Both the position numbers and the translations under genes were made by a program. Below the pieces are notes generated by a model. That model had not been told where the DNA came from. It saw only the letters and a program-made list of their open reading frames with translations, and searched no databases. From Aphelocoma coerulescens (lineage: Eukaryota > Chordata > Aves > Passeriformes > Corvidae): 64,000 nt of DNA. This document shows positions 9,075-22,832 of the stretch, in pieces. The stretch spans positions 1 to 64,000 of the forward strand of contig NW_027183521.1 in NCBI RefSeq assembly GCF_041296385.1. The letters run 5' to 3'. Within the stretch, counting starts at the first letter, position 1. Each line of letters starts with the position of its first letter.

Positions 9075-11417
9075 GGAGAAGGTGCAGCCCCAAACTGGCT
9101 TTCACTTCTAGAACCTTTTGCTATTGCGGGAGCAGCTGCTGGAGCTTTTCAACCGAGCTGCAAGAGTGAAAAGTGTGATGGCATGTCTATCTGAGAAGGA
9201 AGGTTCGGTGCCGCAGCCTGTTGTGCACAATTTATATGCTGATAAGAGAAGGGGGTGCTTTTGGAACGTTTCCCTTCCTGACACTTCTGTCTCTGTGAGC
9301 TTTAGCTGCTTGGACTCAGGGATACCGAAGGTATGTGAAAGTGACTGGGATGCGAGAATCATGTTGCACAGGGAACAGGGAAGGTCAGCAAATGTTTCCT
9401 GTCCTGGCACATCTCTCAGTCTGAACTGCAGCTGCAGATGCTTCACTTCCGCCAAGGACTCTGCCACCTTGAGAGAAGGATGCGCTCTATGGAGTTGAGA
9501 AAGAAAGTGCGTCTCACTAGCTTCTTTCCTCGACTTCATAGACAGCAAAGGGGCTATGAAAGGCAGCACTGGCTTTTTGTTCTAGGACTTCTTCTTTACA
9601 AGCAGCTGCTGGATGTTTGGAAGGGGGTTTGGGATATGCAAAAATGAGAGGCTAAGATGGTAAGAGGGTAAGATGGAAGTCATCTGGCAAAAGCAGAGCT
9701 CACAAAAGGGCCAGCTGAGAAAGCTCTTGCTGCCTACAACTTCAACTGCACCCCTCAAAGCAGCAGCACACATGCTGCTCTCGGCACTTTCCTTCTCAGC
9801 TCTACGCACCATCCTAAGCCTTGCCTCTCCCACACTCAGGATCCAAAGACAATGGCACCAGGGACTGCTCACACACTAAAGGCACCAGGACAAAAGGCTC
9901 ACCAGCTTGGCCTTTGCATTCCCGCTGACAGCTCCACAGCTTGAACCCAGAGAACTGCCTGCTGCCAACAGCCTTTCCAATCACTCTGAGCACCTCATGA
10001 CAAGGAGTGTGGGGAATGAATCTCCAGCAGCCTCCTGCCCCAGGCTGTCCCCCGGGAGCAGCCCTGCTCCAGGCCGTGACTGCCACCTGCACAGCCAAAG
10101 GACCCAGAGCCGGTGTTACACACCACGGCTGTGCCTGGCACAGAGACACCAGTGGCCACACAAGTGGCCATGGCACTGTCCACACACAGTCCCTGCTGCT
10201 GCTCCCCCAGCCGCTGGCACCAACTCCCAGCCACCCACTCCTAAAGCCACGGGGCCCACTGGGACACTGCGGGGGCTCGTGGAAGCCAGCGGCCATTGTG
10301 ACACAGCGGGGCTGCACAGAGCCCACGGTGCTTTGTGACCCGTGGCTCCCAGGAGAGCCTTTGTGATGCTGGGGAACTACAAGGAAGCCTGGCTCCTCTG
10401 TGACACCACCACAGAAGCTCAGGGGAGCCCTGGAGACCGTGCTGATGCTATTGAACCTGATGCAACCCTGCCTCCTCTGTGACACCACAGAAGCTCTTGG
10501 AGCCCTGGAGACCGTGGTGATGCTATGGAACCTGATGCAACCCTGCCTCCTCTGTGACACCACAGAACCTCTGGGAGCCCTGGAGACCGTGCTGATGCTA
10601 TGGAACCTGATGCAACCCTGCCTCCACTGTGACACCACAGAAGCTCAGGGAGCCCTGGAGACTGTGGTGATGCTATGGAACCTGATGCAACCCTGCCTCC
10701 ACTGTGACACCACAGAAGCTCAGGGAGCCCTGGAGACTGTGGTGATGCTATGGAACCTGATGCAACCCTGCCTCCACTGTGACACCACAGAACCTCTGGG
10801 AGCCCTGGAGACCGTGCTGATGCTATGGAACCTGATGCAACCCTGCCTCCACTGTGACACCACAGAAGCTCGGGGAGCTCTGCAGACCGTGGGGATGCTG
10901 GCGAAGCTGACGGAACCCTGGGCACCACAGTGACGCTATGGAACCTGGTGGAACCGAGGGGCCACAGTGACACTGTGGGGCCTTTTGGAAGCAACAGGAC
11001 CCTGGTGGGAAGCCACGGGATGATTAATCCTGCACGAACCTGCTCCAGGTGGGCTCCTCTCTCCCGGCTTCCACAGGTGCTGCTAGGATCCCACTCCGGC
11101 ACTGGCTTGGCACGGGCTCACGGCTTCCTTTGGCAATGGCTCTGCTCCAGGATGGCATGCTGCAGAGAATGCAGGTAGATTTTGTGCTCACTCCTGGCAT
11201 GCAGCTGGACAATAAAGCCTGATCCAGCCCCCCCTCAGCATATGTCCGGCTCTGGCATTGGGGCGGGGCAACTTTGGGAGCAGCCCCAGCCCTGCTCCTG
11301 CTCCCAGCTGGGCACCCAGCTGCTGGGACACAGGTGTGTCCTGATGCCACCGTCTACTCCTTTGAGAAGGGGAGGACAGAGTGCATCAGGGAGTTTGGTG
11401 TGGCTTACATGCGGCAA
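9075..11417 (+). repeat. Unit 5 (2,343 bp, six minisatellite copies)
   Basis: Alleles: 198C, 458G, 699T, 779T, 1001C, 1362A, 1935T, 1970C, and 2157A (a CpG to CpA change). It is marker-identical to unit 9, four units downstream, including the six-copy minisatellite. Confidence 0.97.
10427..10876 (+). repeat. 75-bp minisatellite, 6 copies (unit 5)
   Basis: Order t-p-q-q-p-r: the unit 2 order with one q duplicated. Confidence 0.97.
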
Positions 11418-13685
11418 GGAGAAGGTGCAGCCCCAAACTGGCTTTCACTTCTAGAACCTTTTGCTATTGCGGGAGCAGCTGCTGGAGCTTTTCAACCGAG
11501 CTGCAAGAGTGAAAAGTGTGATGGCATGTCTATCTGAGAAGGAAGGTTCGGTGCCGCAGCCTGTTGTGCACAATTTATATGCTGATAAGAGAAGGGGGTG
11601 CTTTTGCAACGTTTTCCTTCCTGACACTTCTGTCTCTGTGAGCTTTAGCTGCTTGGACTCAGGGGTACCGAAGGTATGTGAAAGTGACTGGGATGCGAGA
11701 ATCATGTTGCACAGGGAACAGGGAAGGTCAGCAAATGTTTCCTGTCCTGGCACATCTCTCAGTCTGAACTGCAGCTGCAGATGCTTCACTTCCGCCAAGG
11801 ACTCTGCCACCTTGAGAGAAGGATGCGCTCTATGGAGTTGAGAAAGAAAGTGCGTCTCACTAGCTTCTTTCCTCTACTTCATAGACAGCAAAGGGGCTAT
11901 GAAAGGCAGCACTGGCTTTTTGTTCTAGGACTTCTTCTTTACAAGCAGCTGCTGGATGTTTGGAAGGGGGTTTGGGATATGCAAAAATGAGAGGCTAAGA
12001 TGGTAAGAGGGTAAGATGGAAGTCATCTGGCAAAAGCAGAGCTCACAAAAGGGCCAGCTGAGAAAGCTCTTGCTGCCTACAACTTCAACTGCACCCCTCA
12101 AAGCAGCAGCACACACGCTGCTCTCGGCACTTTCCTTCTCAGCTCTACGCACCATCCTAAGCCTTGCCTCTCCCACACTCAGGATCCAAAGACAACGGCA
12201 CCAGGGACTGCTCACACACTAAAGGCACCAGGACAAAAGGCTCACCAGCTTGGCCTTTGCATTCCCGCTGACAGCTCCACAGCTTGAACCCAGAGAACTG
12301 CCTGCTGCCAACAGCCTTTCCAATCACTCTGAGCACCTCATGACAAGGAGTGTGGGGAATGAATCTCCAGCAGCCTCCTGCCCCAGGCTGTCCCCCGGGA
12401 GCAGCCCTGCTCCAGGCTGTGACTGCCACCTGCACAGCCAAAGGACCCAGAGCCGGTGTTACACACCACGGCTGTGCCTGGCACAGAGACACCAGTGGCC
12501 ACACAAGTGGCCATGGCACTGTCCACACACAGTCCCTGCTGCTGCTCCCCCAGCCGCTGGCACCAACTCCCAGCCACCCACTCCTAAAGCCACGGGGCCC
12601 ACTGGGACACTGCGGGGGCTCGTGGAAGCCAGCGGCCCATGTGACACAGCGGGGCTGCACAGAGCCCACGGTGCTTTGTGACCCGTGGCTCCCAGGAGAG
12701 CCTTTGTGATGCTGGGGAACTACAAGGAAGCCTGGCTCCTCTGTGACACCACCACAGAAGCTCAGGGGAGCCCTGGAGGCCGTGCTGATGCTATTGAACC
12801 TGATGCAACCCTGCCTCCTCTGTGACACCACAGAACCTCTGGGAGCTCTGGAGACCGTGCTGATGCTATGGAACCTGATGCAACCCTGCCTCCACTGTGA
12901 CACCACAGAAGCTCAGGGAGCCCTGGAGACTGTGGTGATGCTATGGAACCTGATGCAACCCTGCCTCCACTGTGACACCACAGAACCTCTGGGAGCCCTG
13001 GAGACTGTGGTGATGCTATGGAACCTGATGCAACCCTGCCTCCACTGTGACACCACAGAACCTCTGGGAGCCCTGGAGACCGTGCTGATGCTATGGAACC
13101 TGATGCAACCCTGCCTCCACTGTGACACCACAGAAGCTCGGGGAGCTCTGCAGACCGTGGGGATGCTGGCGAAGCTGACGGAACCCTGGGCACCACAGTG
13201 ACGCTATGGAACCTGGTGGAACCGAGGGGCCACAGTGACACTGTGGGGCCTTTTGGAAGCAACAGGACCCTGGTGGGAAGCCACGGGATGATTAATCCTG
13301 CACGAACCTGCTCCAGGTGGGCTCCTCTCTCCCGGCTTCCACAGGTGCTGCTAGGATCCCACTCCGGCACTGGCTTGGCACGGGCTCACGGCTTCCTTTG
13401 GCAATGGCTCTGCTCCAGGATGGCATGCTGCAGAGAATGCAGGTAGATTTTGTGCTCACTCCTGGCATGCAGCTGGACAATAAAGCCTGATCCAGCCCCC
13501 CCTCAGCATATGTCCGGCTCTGGCATTGGGGCGGGGCAACTTTGGGAGCAGCCCCAGCCCTGCTCCTGCTCCCGGCTGGGCACCCAGCTGCTGGGACACA
13601 GGTGTGTCCTGATGCCACCGTCTACTCCTTTGAGAAGGGGAGGACAGAGTGCATCAGGGAGTTTGGTGTGGCTTACATGCGGCAA
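11418..13685 (+). repeat. Unit 6 (2,268 bp), unique A-to-G at site 248
   Basis: Alleles: 190C, 198T, 458T, 1001T, CA at 1221-1222, 1362G. The private G at 11665 creates GGTACC at 11664-11669, a sequence absent at this site in every other unit. It lies nine bases upstream of the predicted GTATGT donor. Confidence 0.97.
12770..13144 (+). repeat. 75-bp minisatellite, 5 copies (unit 6)
   Basis: Order p-q-p-p-r, as in units 3, 10 and 11. Confidence 0.97.
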
Positions 13686-15953
13686 GGAGAAGGTGCAGCC
13701 CCAAACTGGCTTTCACTTCTAGAACCTTTTGCTATTGCGGGAGCAGCTGCTGGAGCTTTTCAACCGAGCTGCAAGAGTGAAAAGTGTGATGGCATGTCTA
13801 TCTGAGAAGGAAGGTTCGGTGCCGCAGCCTGTTGTGCACAATTTATATGCTGATAAGAGAAGGGGGTGCTTTTGGAACGTTTCCCTTCCTGACACTTCTG
13901 TCTCTGTGAGCTTTAGCTGCTTGGACTCAGGGATACCGAAGGTATGTGAAAGTGACTGGGATGCGAGAATCATGTTGCACAGGGAACAGGGAAGGTCAGC
14001 AAATGTTTCCTGTCCTGGCACATCTCTCAGTCTGAACTGCAGCTGCAGATGCTTCACTTCCGCCAAGGACTCTGCCACCTTGAGAGAAGGATGCGCTCTA
14101 TGGAGTTGAGAAAGAAAGTGCGTCTCACTAGCTTCTTTCCTCGACTTCATAGACAGCAAAGGGGCTATGAAAGGCAGCACTGGCTTTTTGTTCTAGGACT
14201 TCTTCTTTACAAGCAGCTGCTGGATGTTTGGAAGGGGGTTTGGGATATGCAAAAATGAGAGGCTAAGATGGTAAGAGGGTAAGATGGAAGTCATCTGGCA
14301 AAAGCAGAGCTCACAAAAGGGCCAGCTGAGAAAGCTCTTGCTGCCTACAACTTCAACTGCACCCCTCAAAGCAGCAGCACACACGCTGCTCTCGGCACTT
14401 TCCTTCTCAGCTCTACGCACCATCCTAAGCCTTGCCTCTCCCACACTCAGGATCCAAAGACAACGGCACCAGGGACTGCTCACACACTAAAGGCACCAGG
14501 ACAAAAGGCTCACCAGCTTGGCCTTTGCATTCCCGCTGACAGCTCCACAGCTTGAACCCAGAGAACTGCCTGCTGCCAACAGCCTTTCCAATCACTCTGA
14601 GCACCTCATGACAAGGAGTGTGGGGAATGAATCTCCAGCAGCCTCCTGCCCCAGGCTGTCCCCCGGGAGCAGCCCTGCTCCAGGCTGTGACTGCCACCTG
14701 CACAGCCAAAGGACCCAGAGCCGGTGTTACACACCACGGCTGTGCCTGGCACAGAGACACCAGTGGCCACACAAGTGGCCATGGCACTGTCCACACACAG
14801 TCCCTGCTGCTGCTCCCCCAGCCGCTGGCACCAACTCCCAGCCACCCACTCCTAAAGCCACGGGGCCCACTGGGACACTGCGGGGGCTCGTGGAAGCCAG
14901 CGGCCATTGTGACACAGCGGGGCTGCACAGAGCCCACGGTGCTTTGTGACCCGTGGCTCCCAGGAGAGCCTTTGTGATGCTGGGGAACTACAAGGAAGCC
15001 TGGCTCCTCTGTGACACCACCACAGAAGCTCAGGGGAGCCCTGGAGGCCGTGCTGATGCTATTGAACCTGATGCAACCCTGCCTCCTCTGTGACACCACA
15101 GAACCTCTGGGAGCTCTGGAGACCGTGCTGATGCTATGGAACCTGATGCAACCCTGCCTCCACTGTGACACCACAGAAGCTCAGGGAGCCCTGGAGACTG
15201 TGGTGATGCTATGGAACCTGATGCAACCCTGCCTCCACTGTGACACCACAGAAGCTCAGGGAGCCCTGGAGACTGTGGTGATGCTATGGAACCTGATGCA
15301 ACCCTGCCTCCACTGTGACACCACAGAACCTCTGGGAGCCCTGGAGACCGTGCTGATGCTATGGAACCTGATGCAACCCTGCCTCCACTGTGACACCACA
15401 GAAGCTCGGGGAGCTCTGCAGACCGTGGGGATGCTGGCGAAGCTGACGGAACCCTGGGCACCACAGTGACGCTATGGAACCTGGTGGAACCGAGGGGCCA
15501 CAGTGACACTGTGGGGCCTTTTGGAAGCAACAGGACCCTGGTGGGAAGCCACGGGATGATTAATCCTGCACGAACCTGCTCCAGGTGGGCTCCTCTCTCC
15601 CGGCTTCCACAGGTGCTGCTAGGATCCCACTCCGGCACTGGCTTGGCACGGGCTCACGGCTTCCTTTGGCAATGGCTCTGCTCCAGGATGGCATGCTGCA
15701 GAGAATGCAGGTAGATTTTGTGCTCACTCCTGGCATGCAGCTGGACAATAAAGCCTGATCCAGCCCCCCCTCAGCATATGTCCGGCTCTGGCATTGGGGC
15801 GGGGCAACTTTGGGAGCAGCCCCAGCCCTGCTCCTGCTCCCGGCTGGGCACCCAGCTGCTGGGACACAGGTGTGTCCTGATGCCACCGTCTACTCCTTTG
15901 AGAAGGGGAGGACAGAGTGCATCAGGGAGTTTGGTGTGGCTTACATGCGGCAA
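13686..15953 (+). repeat. Unit 7 (2,268 bp)
   Basis: Alleles: 198C, 458G, 699C, 779C, 1001T, AT at 1221-1222, 1362G, 1935T, 1970C. It is marker-identical to its direct neighbour unit 8, the only obvious adjacent identical pair in the window. Confidence 0.97.
15038..15412 (+). repeat. 75-bp minisatellite, 5 copies (unit 7)
   Basis: Order p-q-q-p-r, as in units 4 and 8. Confidence 0.97.
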
Positions 15954-18221
15954 GGAGAAGGTGCAGCCCCAAACTGGCTTTCACTTCTAGAACCTTTTGC
16001 TATTGCGGGAGCAGCTGCTGGAGCTTTTCAACCGAGCTGCAAGAGTGAAAAGTGTGATGGCATGTCTATCTGAGAAGGAAGGTTCGGTGCCGCAGCCTGT
16101 TGTGCACAATTTATATGCTGATAAGAGAAGGGGGTGCTTTTGGAACGTTTCCCTTCCTGACACTTCTGTCTCTGTGAGCTTTAGCTGCTTGGACTCAGGG
16201 ATACCGAAGGTATGTGAAAGTGACTGGGATGCGAGAATCATGTTGCACAGGGAACAGGGAAGGTCAGCAAATGTTTCCTGTCCTGGCACATCTCTCAGTC
16301 TGAACTGCAGCTGCAGATGCTTCACTTCCGCCAAGGACTCTGCCACCTTGAGAGAAGGATGCGCTCTATGGAGTTGAGAAAGAAAGTGCGTCTCACTAGC
16401 TTCTTTCCTCGACTTCATAGACAGCAAAGGGGCTATGAAAGGCAGCACTGGCTTTTTGTTCTAGGACTTCTTCTTTACAAGCAGCTGCTGGATGTTTGGA
16501 AGGGGGTTTGGGATATGCAAAAATGAGAGGCTAAGATGGTAAGAGGGTAAGATGGAAGTCATCTGGCAAAAGCAGAGCTCACAAAAGGGCCAGCTGAGAA
16601 AGCTCTTGCTGCCTACAACTTCAACTGCACCCCTCAAAGCAGCAGCACACACGCTGCTCTCGGCACTTTCCTTCTCAGCTCTACGCACCATCCTAAGCCT
16701 TGCCTCTCCCACACTCAGGATCCAAAGACAACGGCACCAGGGACTGCTCACACACTAAAGGCACCAGGACAAAAGGCTCACCAGCTTGGCCTTTGCATTC
16801 CCGCTGACAGCTCCACAGCTTGAACCCAGAGAACTGCCTGCTGCCAACAGCCTTTCCAATCACTCTGAGCACCTCATGACAAGGAGTGTGGGGAATGAAT
16901 CTCCAGCAGCCTCCTGCCCCAGGCTGTCCCCCGGGAGCAGCCCTGCTCCAGGCTGTGACTGCCACCTGCACAGCCAAAGGACCCAGAGCCGGTGTTACAC
17001 ACCACGGCTGTGCCTGGCACAGAGACACCAGTGGCCACACAAGTGGCCATGGCACTGTCCACACACAGTCCCTGCTGCTGCTCCCCCAGCCGCTGGCACC
17101 AACTCCCAGCCACCCACTCCTAAAGCCACGGGGCCCACTGGGACACTGCGGGGGCTCGTGGAAGCCAGCGGCCATTGTGACACAGCGGGGCTGCACAGAG
17201 CCCACGGTGCTTTGTGACCCGTGGCTCCCAGGAGAGCCTTTGTGATGCTGGGGAACTACAAGGAAGCCTGGCTCCTCTGTGACACCACCACAGAAGCTCA
17301 GGGGAGCCCTGGAGGCCGTGCTGATGCTATTGAACCTGATGCAACCCTGCCTCCTCTGTGACACCACAGAACCTCTGGGAGCTCTGGAGACCGTGCTGAT
17401 GCTATGGAACCTGATGCAACCCTGCCTCCACTGTGACACCACAGAAGCTCAGGGAGCCCTGGAGACTGTGGTGATGCTATGGAACCTGATGCAACCCTGC
17501 CTCCACTGTGACACCACAGAAGCTCAGGGAGCCCTGGAGACTGTGGTGATGCTATGGAACCTGATGCAACCCTGCCTCCACTGTGACACCACAGAACCTC
17601 TGGGAGCCCTGGAGACCGTGCTGATGCTATGGAACCTGATGCAACCCTGCCTCCACTGTGACACCACAGAAGCTCGGGGAGCTCTGCAGACCGTGGGGAT
17701 GCTGGCGAAGCTGACGGAACCCTGGGCACCACAGTGACGCTATGGAACCTGGTGGAACCGAGGGGCCACAGTGACACTGTGGGGCCTTTTGGAAGCAACA
17801 GGACCCTGGTGGGAAGCCACGGGATGATTAATCCTGCACGAACCTGCTCCAGGTGGGCTCCTCTCTCCCGGCTTCCACAGGTGCTGCTAGGATCCCACTC
17901 CGGCACTGGCTTGGCACGGGCTCACGGCTTCCTTTGGCAATGGCTCTGCTCCAGGATGGCATGCTGCAGAGAATGCAGGTAGATTTTGTGCTCACTCCTG
18001 GCATGCAGCTGGACAATAAAGCCTGATCCAGCCCCCCCTCAGCATATGTCCGGCTCTGGCATTGGGGCGGGGCAACTTTGGGAGCAGCCCCAGCCCTGCT
18101 CCTGCTCCCGGCTGGGCACCCAGCTGCTGGGACACAGGTGTGTCCTGATGCCACCGTCTACTCCTTTGAGAAGGGGAGGACAGAGTGCATCAGGGAGTTT
18201 GGTGTGGCTTACATGCGGCAA
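15954..18221 (+). repeat. Unit 8 (2,268 bp), twin of unit 7
   Basis: It has the same alleles and the same minisatellite order as unit 7, which suggests a very recent single-unit duplication or conversion. Confidence 0.97.
17306..17680 (+). repeat. 75-bp minisatellite, 5 copies (unit 8)
   Basis: Order p-q-q-p-r. Confidence 0.97.
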
Positions 18222-20564
18222 GGAGAAGGTGCAGCCCCAAACTGGCTTTCACTTCTAGAACCTTTTGCTATTGCGGGAGCAGCTGCTGGAGCTTTTCAAC
18301 CGAGCTGCAAGAGTGAAAAGTGTGATGGCATGTCTATCTGAGAAGGAAGGTTCGGTGCCGCAGCCTGTTGTGCACAATTTATATGCTGATAAGAGAAGGG
18401 GGTGCTTTTGGAACGTTTCCCTTCCTGACACTTCTGTCTCTGTGAGCTTTAGCTGCTTGGACTCAGGGATACCGAAGGTATGTGAAAGTGACTGGGATGC
18501 GAGAATCATGTTGCACAGGGAACAGGGAAGGTCAGCAAATGTTTCCTGTCCTGGCACATCTCTCAGTCTGAACTGCAGCTGCAGATGCTTCACTTCCGCC
18601 AAGGACTCTGCCACCTTGAGAGAAGGATGCGCTCTATGGAGTTGAGAAAGAAAGTGCGTCTCACTAGCTTCTTTCCTCGACTTCATAGACAGCAAAGGGG
18701 CTATGAAAGGCAGCACTGGCTTTTTGTTCTAGGACTTCTTCTTTACAAGCAGCTGCTGGATGTTTGGAAGGGGGTTTGGGATATGCAAAAATGAGAGGCT
18801 AAGATGGTAAGAGGGTAAGATGGAAGTCATCTGGCAAAAGCAGAGCTCACAAAAGGGCCAGCTGAGAAAGCTCTTGCTGCCTACAACTTCAACTGCACCC
18901 CTCAAAGCAGCAGCACACATGCTGCTCTCGGCACTTTCCTTCTCAGCTCTACGCACCATCCTAAGCCTTGCCTCTCCCACACTCAGGATCCAAAGACAAT
19001 GGCACCAGGGACTGCTCACACACTAAAGGCACCAGGACAAAAGGCTCACCAGCTTGGCCTTTGCATTCCCGCTGACAGCTCCACAGCTTGAACCCAGAGA
19101 ACTGCCTGCTGCCAACAGCCTTTCCAATCACTCTGAGCACCTCATGACAAGGAGTGTGGGGAATGAATCTCCAGCAGCCTCCTGCCCCAGGCTGTCCCCC
19201 GGGAGCAGCCCTGCTCCAGGCCGTGACTGCCACCTGCACAGCCAAAGGACCCAGAGCCGGTGTTACACACCACGGCTGTGCCTGGCACAGAGACACCAGT
19301 GGCCACACAAGTGGCCATGGCACTGTCCACACACAGTCCCTGCTGCTGCTCCCCCAGCCGCTGGCACCAACTCCCAGCCACCCACTCCTAAAGCCACGGG
19401 GCCCACTGGGACACTGCGGGGGCTCGTGGAAGCCAGCGGCCATTGTGACACAGCGGGGCTGCACAGAGCCCACGGTGCTTTGTGACCCGTGGCTCCCAGG
19501 AGAGCCTTTGTGATGCTGGGGAACTACAAGGAAGCCTGGCTCCTCTGTGACACCACCACAGAAGCTCAGGGGAGCCCTGGAGACCGTGCTGATGCTATTG
19601 AACCTGATGCAACCCTGCCTCCTCTGTGACACCACAGAAGCTCTTGGAGCCCTGGAGACCGTGGTGATGCTATGGAACCTGATGCAACCCTGCCTCCTCT
19701 GTGACACCACAGAACCTCTGGGAGCCCTGGAGACCGTGCTGATGCTATGGAACCTGATGCAACCCTGCCTCCACTGTGACACCACAGAAGCTCAGGGAGC
19801 CCTGGAGACTGTGGTGATGCTATGGAACCTGATGCAACCCTGCCTCCACTGTGACACCACAGAAGCTCAGGGAGCCCTGGAGACTGTGGTGATGCTATGG
19901 AACCTGATGCAACCCTGCCTCCACTGTGACACCACAGAACCTCTGGGAGCCCTGGAGACCGTGCTGATGCTATGGAACCTGATGCAACCCTGCCTCCACT
20001 GTGACACCACAGAAGCTCGGGGAGCTCTGCAGACCGTGGGGATGCTGGCGAAGCTGACGGAACCCTGGGCACCACAGTGACGCTATGGAACCTGGTGGAA
20101 CCGAGGGGCCACAGTGACACTGTGGGGCCTTTTGGAAGCAACAGGACCCTGGTGGGAAGCCACGGGATGATTAATCCTGCACGAACCTGCTCCAGGTGGG
20201 CTCCTCTCTCCCGGCTTCCACAGGTGCTGCTAGGATCCCACTCCGGCACTGGCTTGGCACGGGCTCACGGCTTCCTTTGGCAATGGCTCTGCTCCAGGAT
20301 GGCATGCTGCAGAGAATGCAGGTAGATTTTGTGCTCACTCCTGGCATGCAGCTGGACAATAAAGCCTGATCCAGCCCCCCCTCAGCATATGTCCGGCTCT
20401 GGCATTGGGGCGGGGCAACTTTGGGAGCAGCCCCAGCCCTGCTCCTGCTCCCAGCTGGGCACCCAGCTGCTGGGACACAGGTGTGTCCTGATGCCACCGT
20501 CTACTCCTTTGAGAAGGGGAGGACAGAGTGCATCAGGGAGTTTGGTGTGGCTTACATGCGGCAA
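18222..20564 (+). repeat. Unit 9 (2,343 bp, six minisatellite copies)
   Basis: It is marker-identical to unit 5: 198C, 458G, 699T, 779T, 1001C, 1362A, 1935T, 1970C, 2157A. It opens the third marker block of the left domain. Confidence 0.97.
19574..20023 (+). repeat. 75-bp minisatellite, 6 copies (unit 9)
   Basis: Order t-p-q-q-p-r, identical to unit 5. Confidence 0.97.
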
Positions 20565-22832
20565 GGAGAAGGTGCAGCCCCAAACTGGCTTTCACTTCTA
20601 GAACCTTTTGCTATTGCGGGAGCAGCTGCTGGAGCTTTTCAACCGAGCTGCAAGAGTGAAAAGTGTGATGGCATGTCTATCTGAGAAGGAAGGTTCGGTG
20701 CCGCAGCCTGTTGTGCACAATTTATATGCTGATAAGAGAAGGGGGTGCTTTTGGAACGTTTTCCTTCCTGACACTTCTGTCTCTGTGAGCTTTAGCTGCT
20801 TGGACTCAGGGATACCGAAGGTATGTGAAAGTGACTGGGATGCGAGAATCATGTTGCACAGGGAACAGGGAAGGTCAGCAAATGTTTCCTGTCCTGGCAC
20901 ATCTCTCAGTCTGAACTGCAGCTGCAGATGCTTCACTTCCGCCAAGGACTCTGCCACCTTGAGAGAAGGATGCGCTCTATGGAGTTGAGAAAGAAAGTGC
21001 GTCTCACTAGCTTCTTTCCTCTACTTCATAGACAGCAAAGGGGCTATGAAAGGCAGCACTGGCTTTTTGTTCTAGGACTTCTTCTTTACAAGCAGCTGCT
21101 GGATGTTTGGAAGGGGGTTTGGGATATGCAAAAATGAGAGGCTAAGATGGTAAGAGGGTAAGATGGAAGTCATCTGGCAAAAGCAGAGCTCACAAAAGGG
21201 CCAGCTGAGAAAGCTCTTGCTGCCTACAACTTCAACTGCACCCCTCAAAGCAGCAGCACACACGCTGCTCTCGGCACTTTCCTTCTCAGCTCTACGCACC
21301 ATCCTAAGCCTTGCCTCTCCCACACTCAGGATCCAAAGACAACGGCACCAGGGACTGCTCACACACTAAAGGCACCAGGACAAAAGGCTCACCAGCTTGG
21401 CCTTTGCATTCCCGCTGACAGCTCCACAGCTTGAACCCAGAGAACTGCCTGCTGCCAACAGCCTTTCCAATCACTCTGAGCACCTCATGACAAGGAGTGT
21501 GGGGAATGAATCTCCAGCAGCCTCCTGCCCCAGGCTGTCCCCCGGGAGCAGCCCTGCTCCAGGCTGTGACTGCCACCTGCACAGCCAAAGGACCCAGAGC
21601 CGGTGTTACACACCACGGCTGTGCCTGGCACAGAGACACCAGTGGCCACACAAGTGGCCATGGCACTGTCCACACACAGTCCCTGCTGCTGCTCCCCCAG
21701 CCGCTGGCACCAACTCCCAGCCACCCACTCCTAAAGCCACGGGGCCCACTGGGACACTGCGGGGGCTCGTGGAAGCCAGCGGCCCATGTGACACAGCGGG
21801 GCTGCACAGAGCCCACGGTGCTTTGTGACCCGTGGCTCCCAGGAGAGCCTTTGTGATGCTGGGGAACTACAAGGAAGCCTGGCTCCTCTGTGACACCACC
21901 ACAGAAGCTCAGGGGAGCCCTGGAGGCCGTGCTGATGCTATTGAACCTGATGCAACCCTGCCTCCTCTGTGACACCACAGAACCTCTGGGAGCTCTGGAG
22001 ACCGTGCTGATGCTATGGAACCTGATGCAACCCTGCCTCCACTGTGACACCACAGAAGCTCAGGGAGCCCTGGAGACTGTGGTGATGCTATGGAACCTGA
22101 TGCAACCCTGCCTCCACTGTGACACCACAGAACCTCTGGGAGCCCTGGAGACTGTGGTGATGCTATGGAACCTGATGCAACCCTGCCTCCACTGTGACAC
22201 CACAGAACCTCTGGGAGCCCTGGAGACCGTGCTGATGCTATGGAACCTGATGCAACCCTGCCTCCACTGTGACACCACAGAAGCTCGGGGAGCTCTGCAG
22301 ACCGTGGGGATGCTGGCGAAGCTGACGGAACCCTGGGCACCACAGTGACGCTATGGAACCTGGTGGAACCGAGGGGCCACAGTGACACTGTGGGGCCTTT
22401 TGGAAGCAACAGGACCCTGGTGGGAAGCCACGGGATGATTAATCCTGCACGAACCTGCTCCAGGTGGGCTCCTCTCTCCCGGCTTCCACAGGTGCTGCTA
22501 GGATCCCACTCCGGCACTGGCTTGGCACGGGCTCACGGCTTCCTTTGGCAATGGCTCTGCTCCAGGATGGCATGCTGCAGAGAATGCAGGTAGATTTTGT
22601 GCTCACTCCTGGCATGCAGCTGGACAATAAAGCCTGATCCAGCCCCCCCTCAGCATATGTCCGGCTCTGGCATTGGGGCGGGGCAACTTTGGGAGCAGCC
22701 CCAGCCCTGCTCCTGCTCCCGGCTGGGCATCCAGCTGCTGGGACACAGGTGTGTCCTGATGCCACCGTCTACTCCTTTGAGAAGGGGAGGACAGAGTGCA
22801 TCAGGGAGTTTGGTGTGGCTTACATGCGGCAA
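20565..22832 (+). repeat. Unit 10 (2,268 bp)
   Basis: Alleles: 198T, 458T, 1001T, CA at 1221-1222, 1362G, 1935T, 1970C. It has a private C-to-T at site 2166 (base 22730), which is not in a CpG. Confidence 0.97.
21917..22291 (+). repeat. 75-bp minisatellite, 5 copies (unit 10)
   Basis: Order p-q-p-p-r. Confidence 0.97.
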
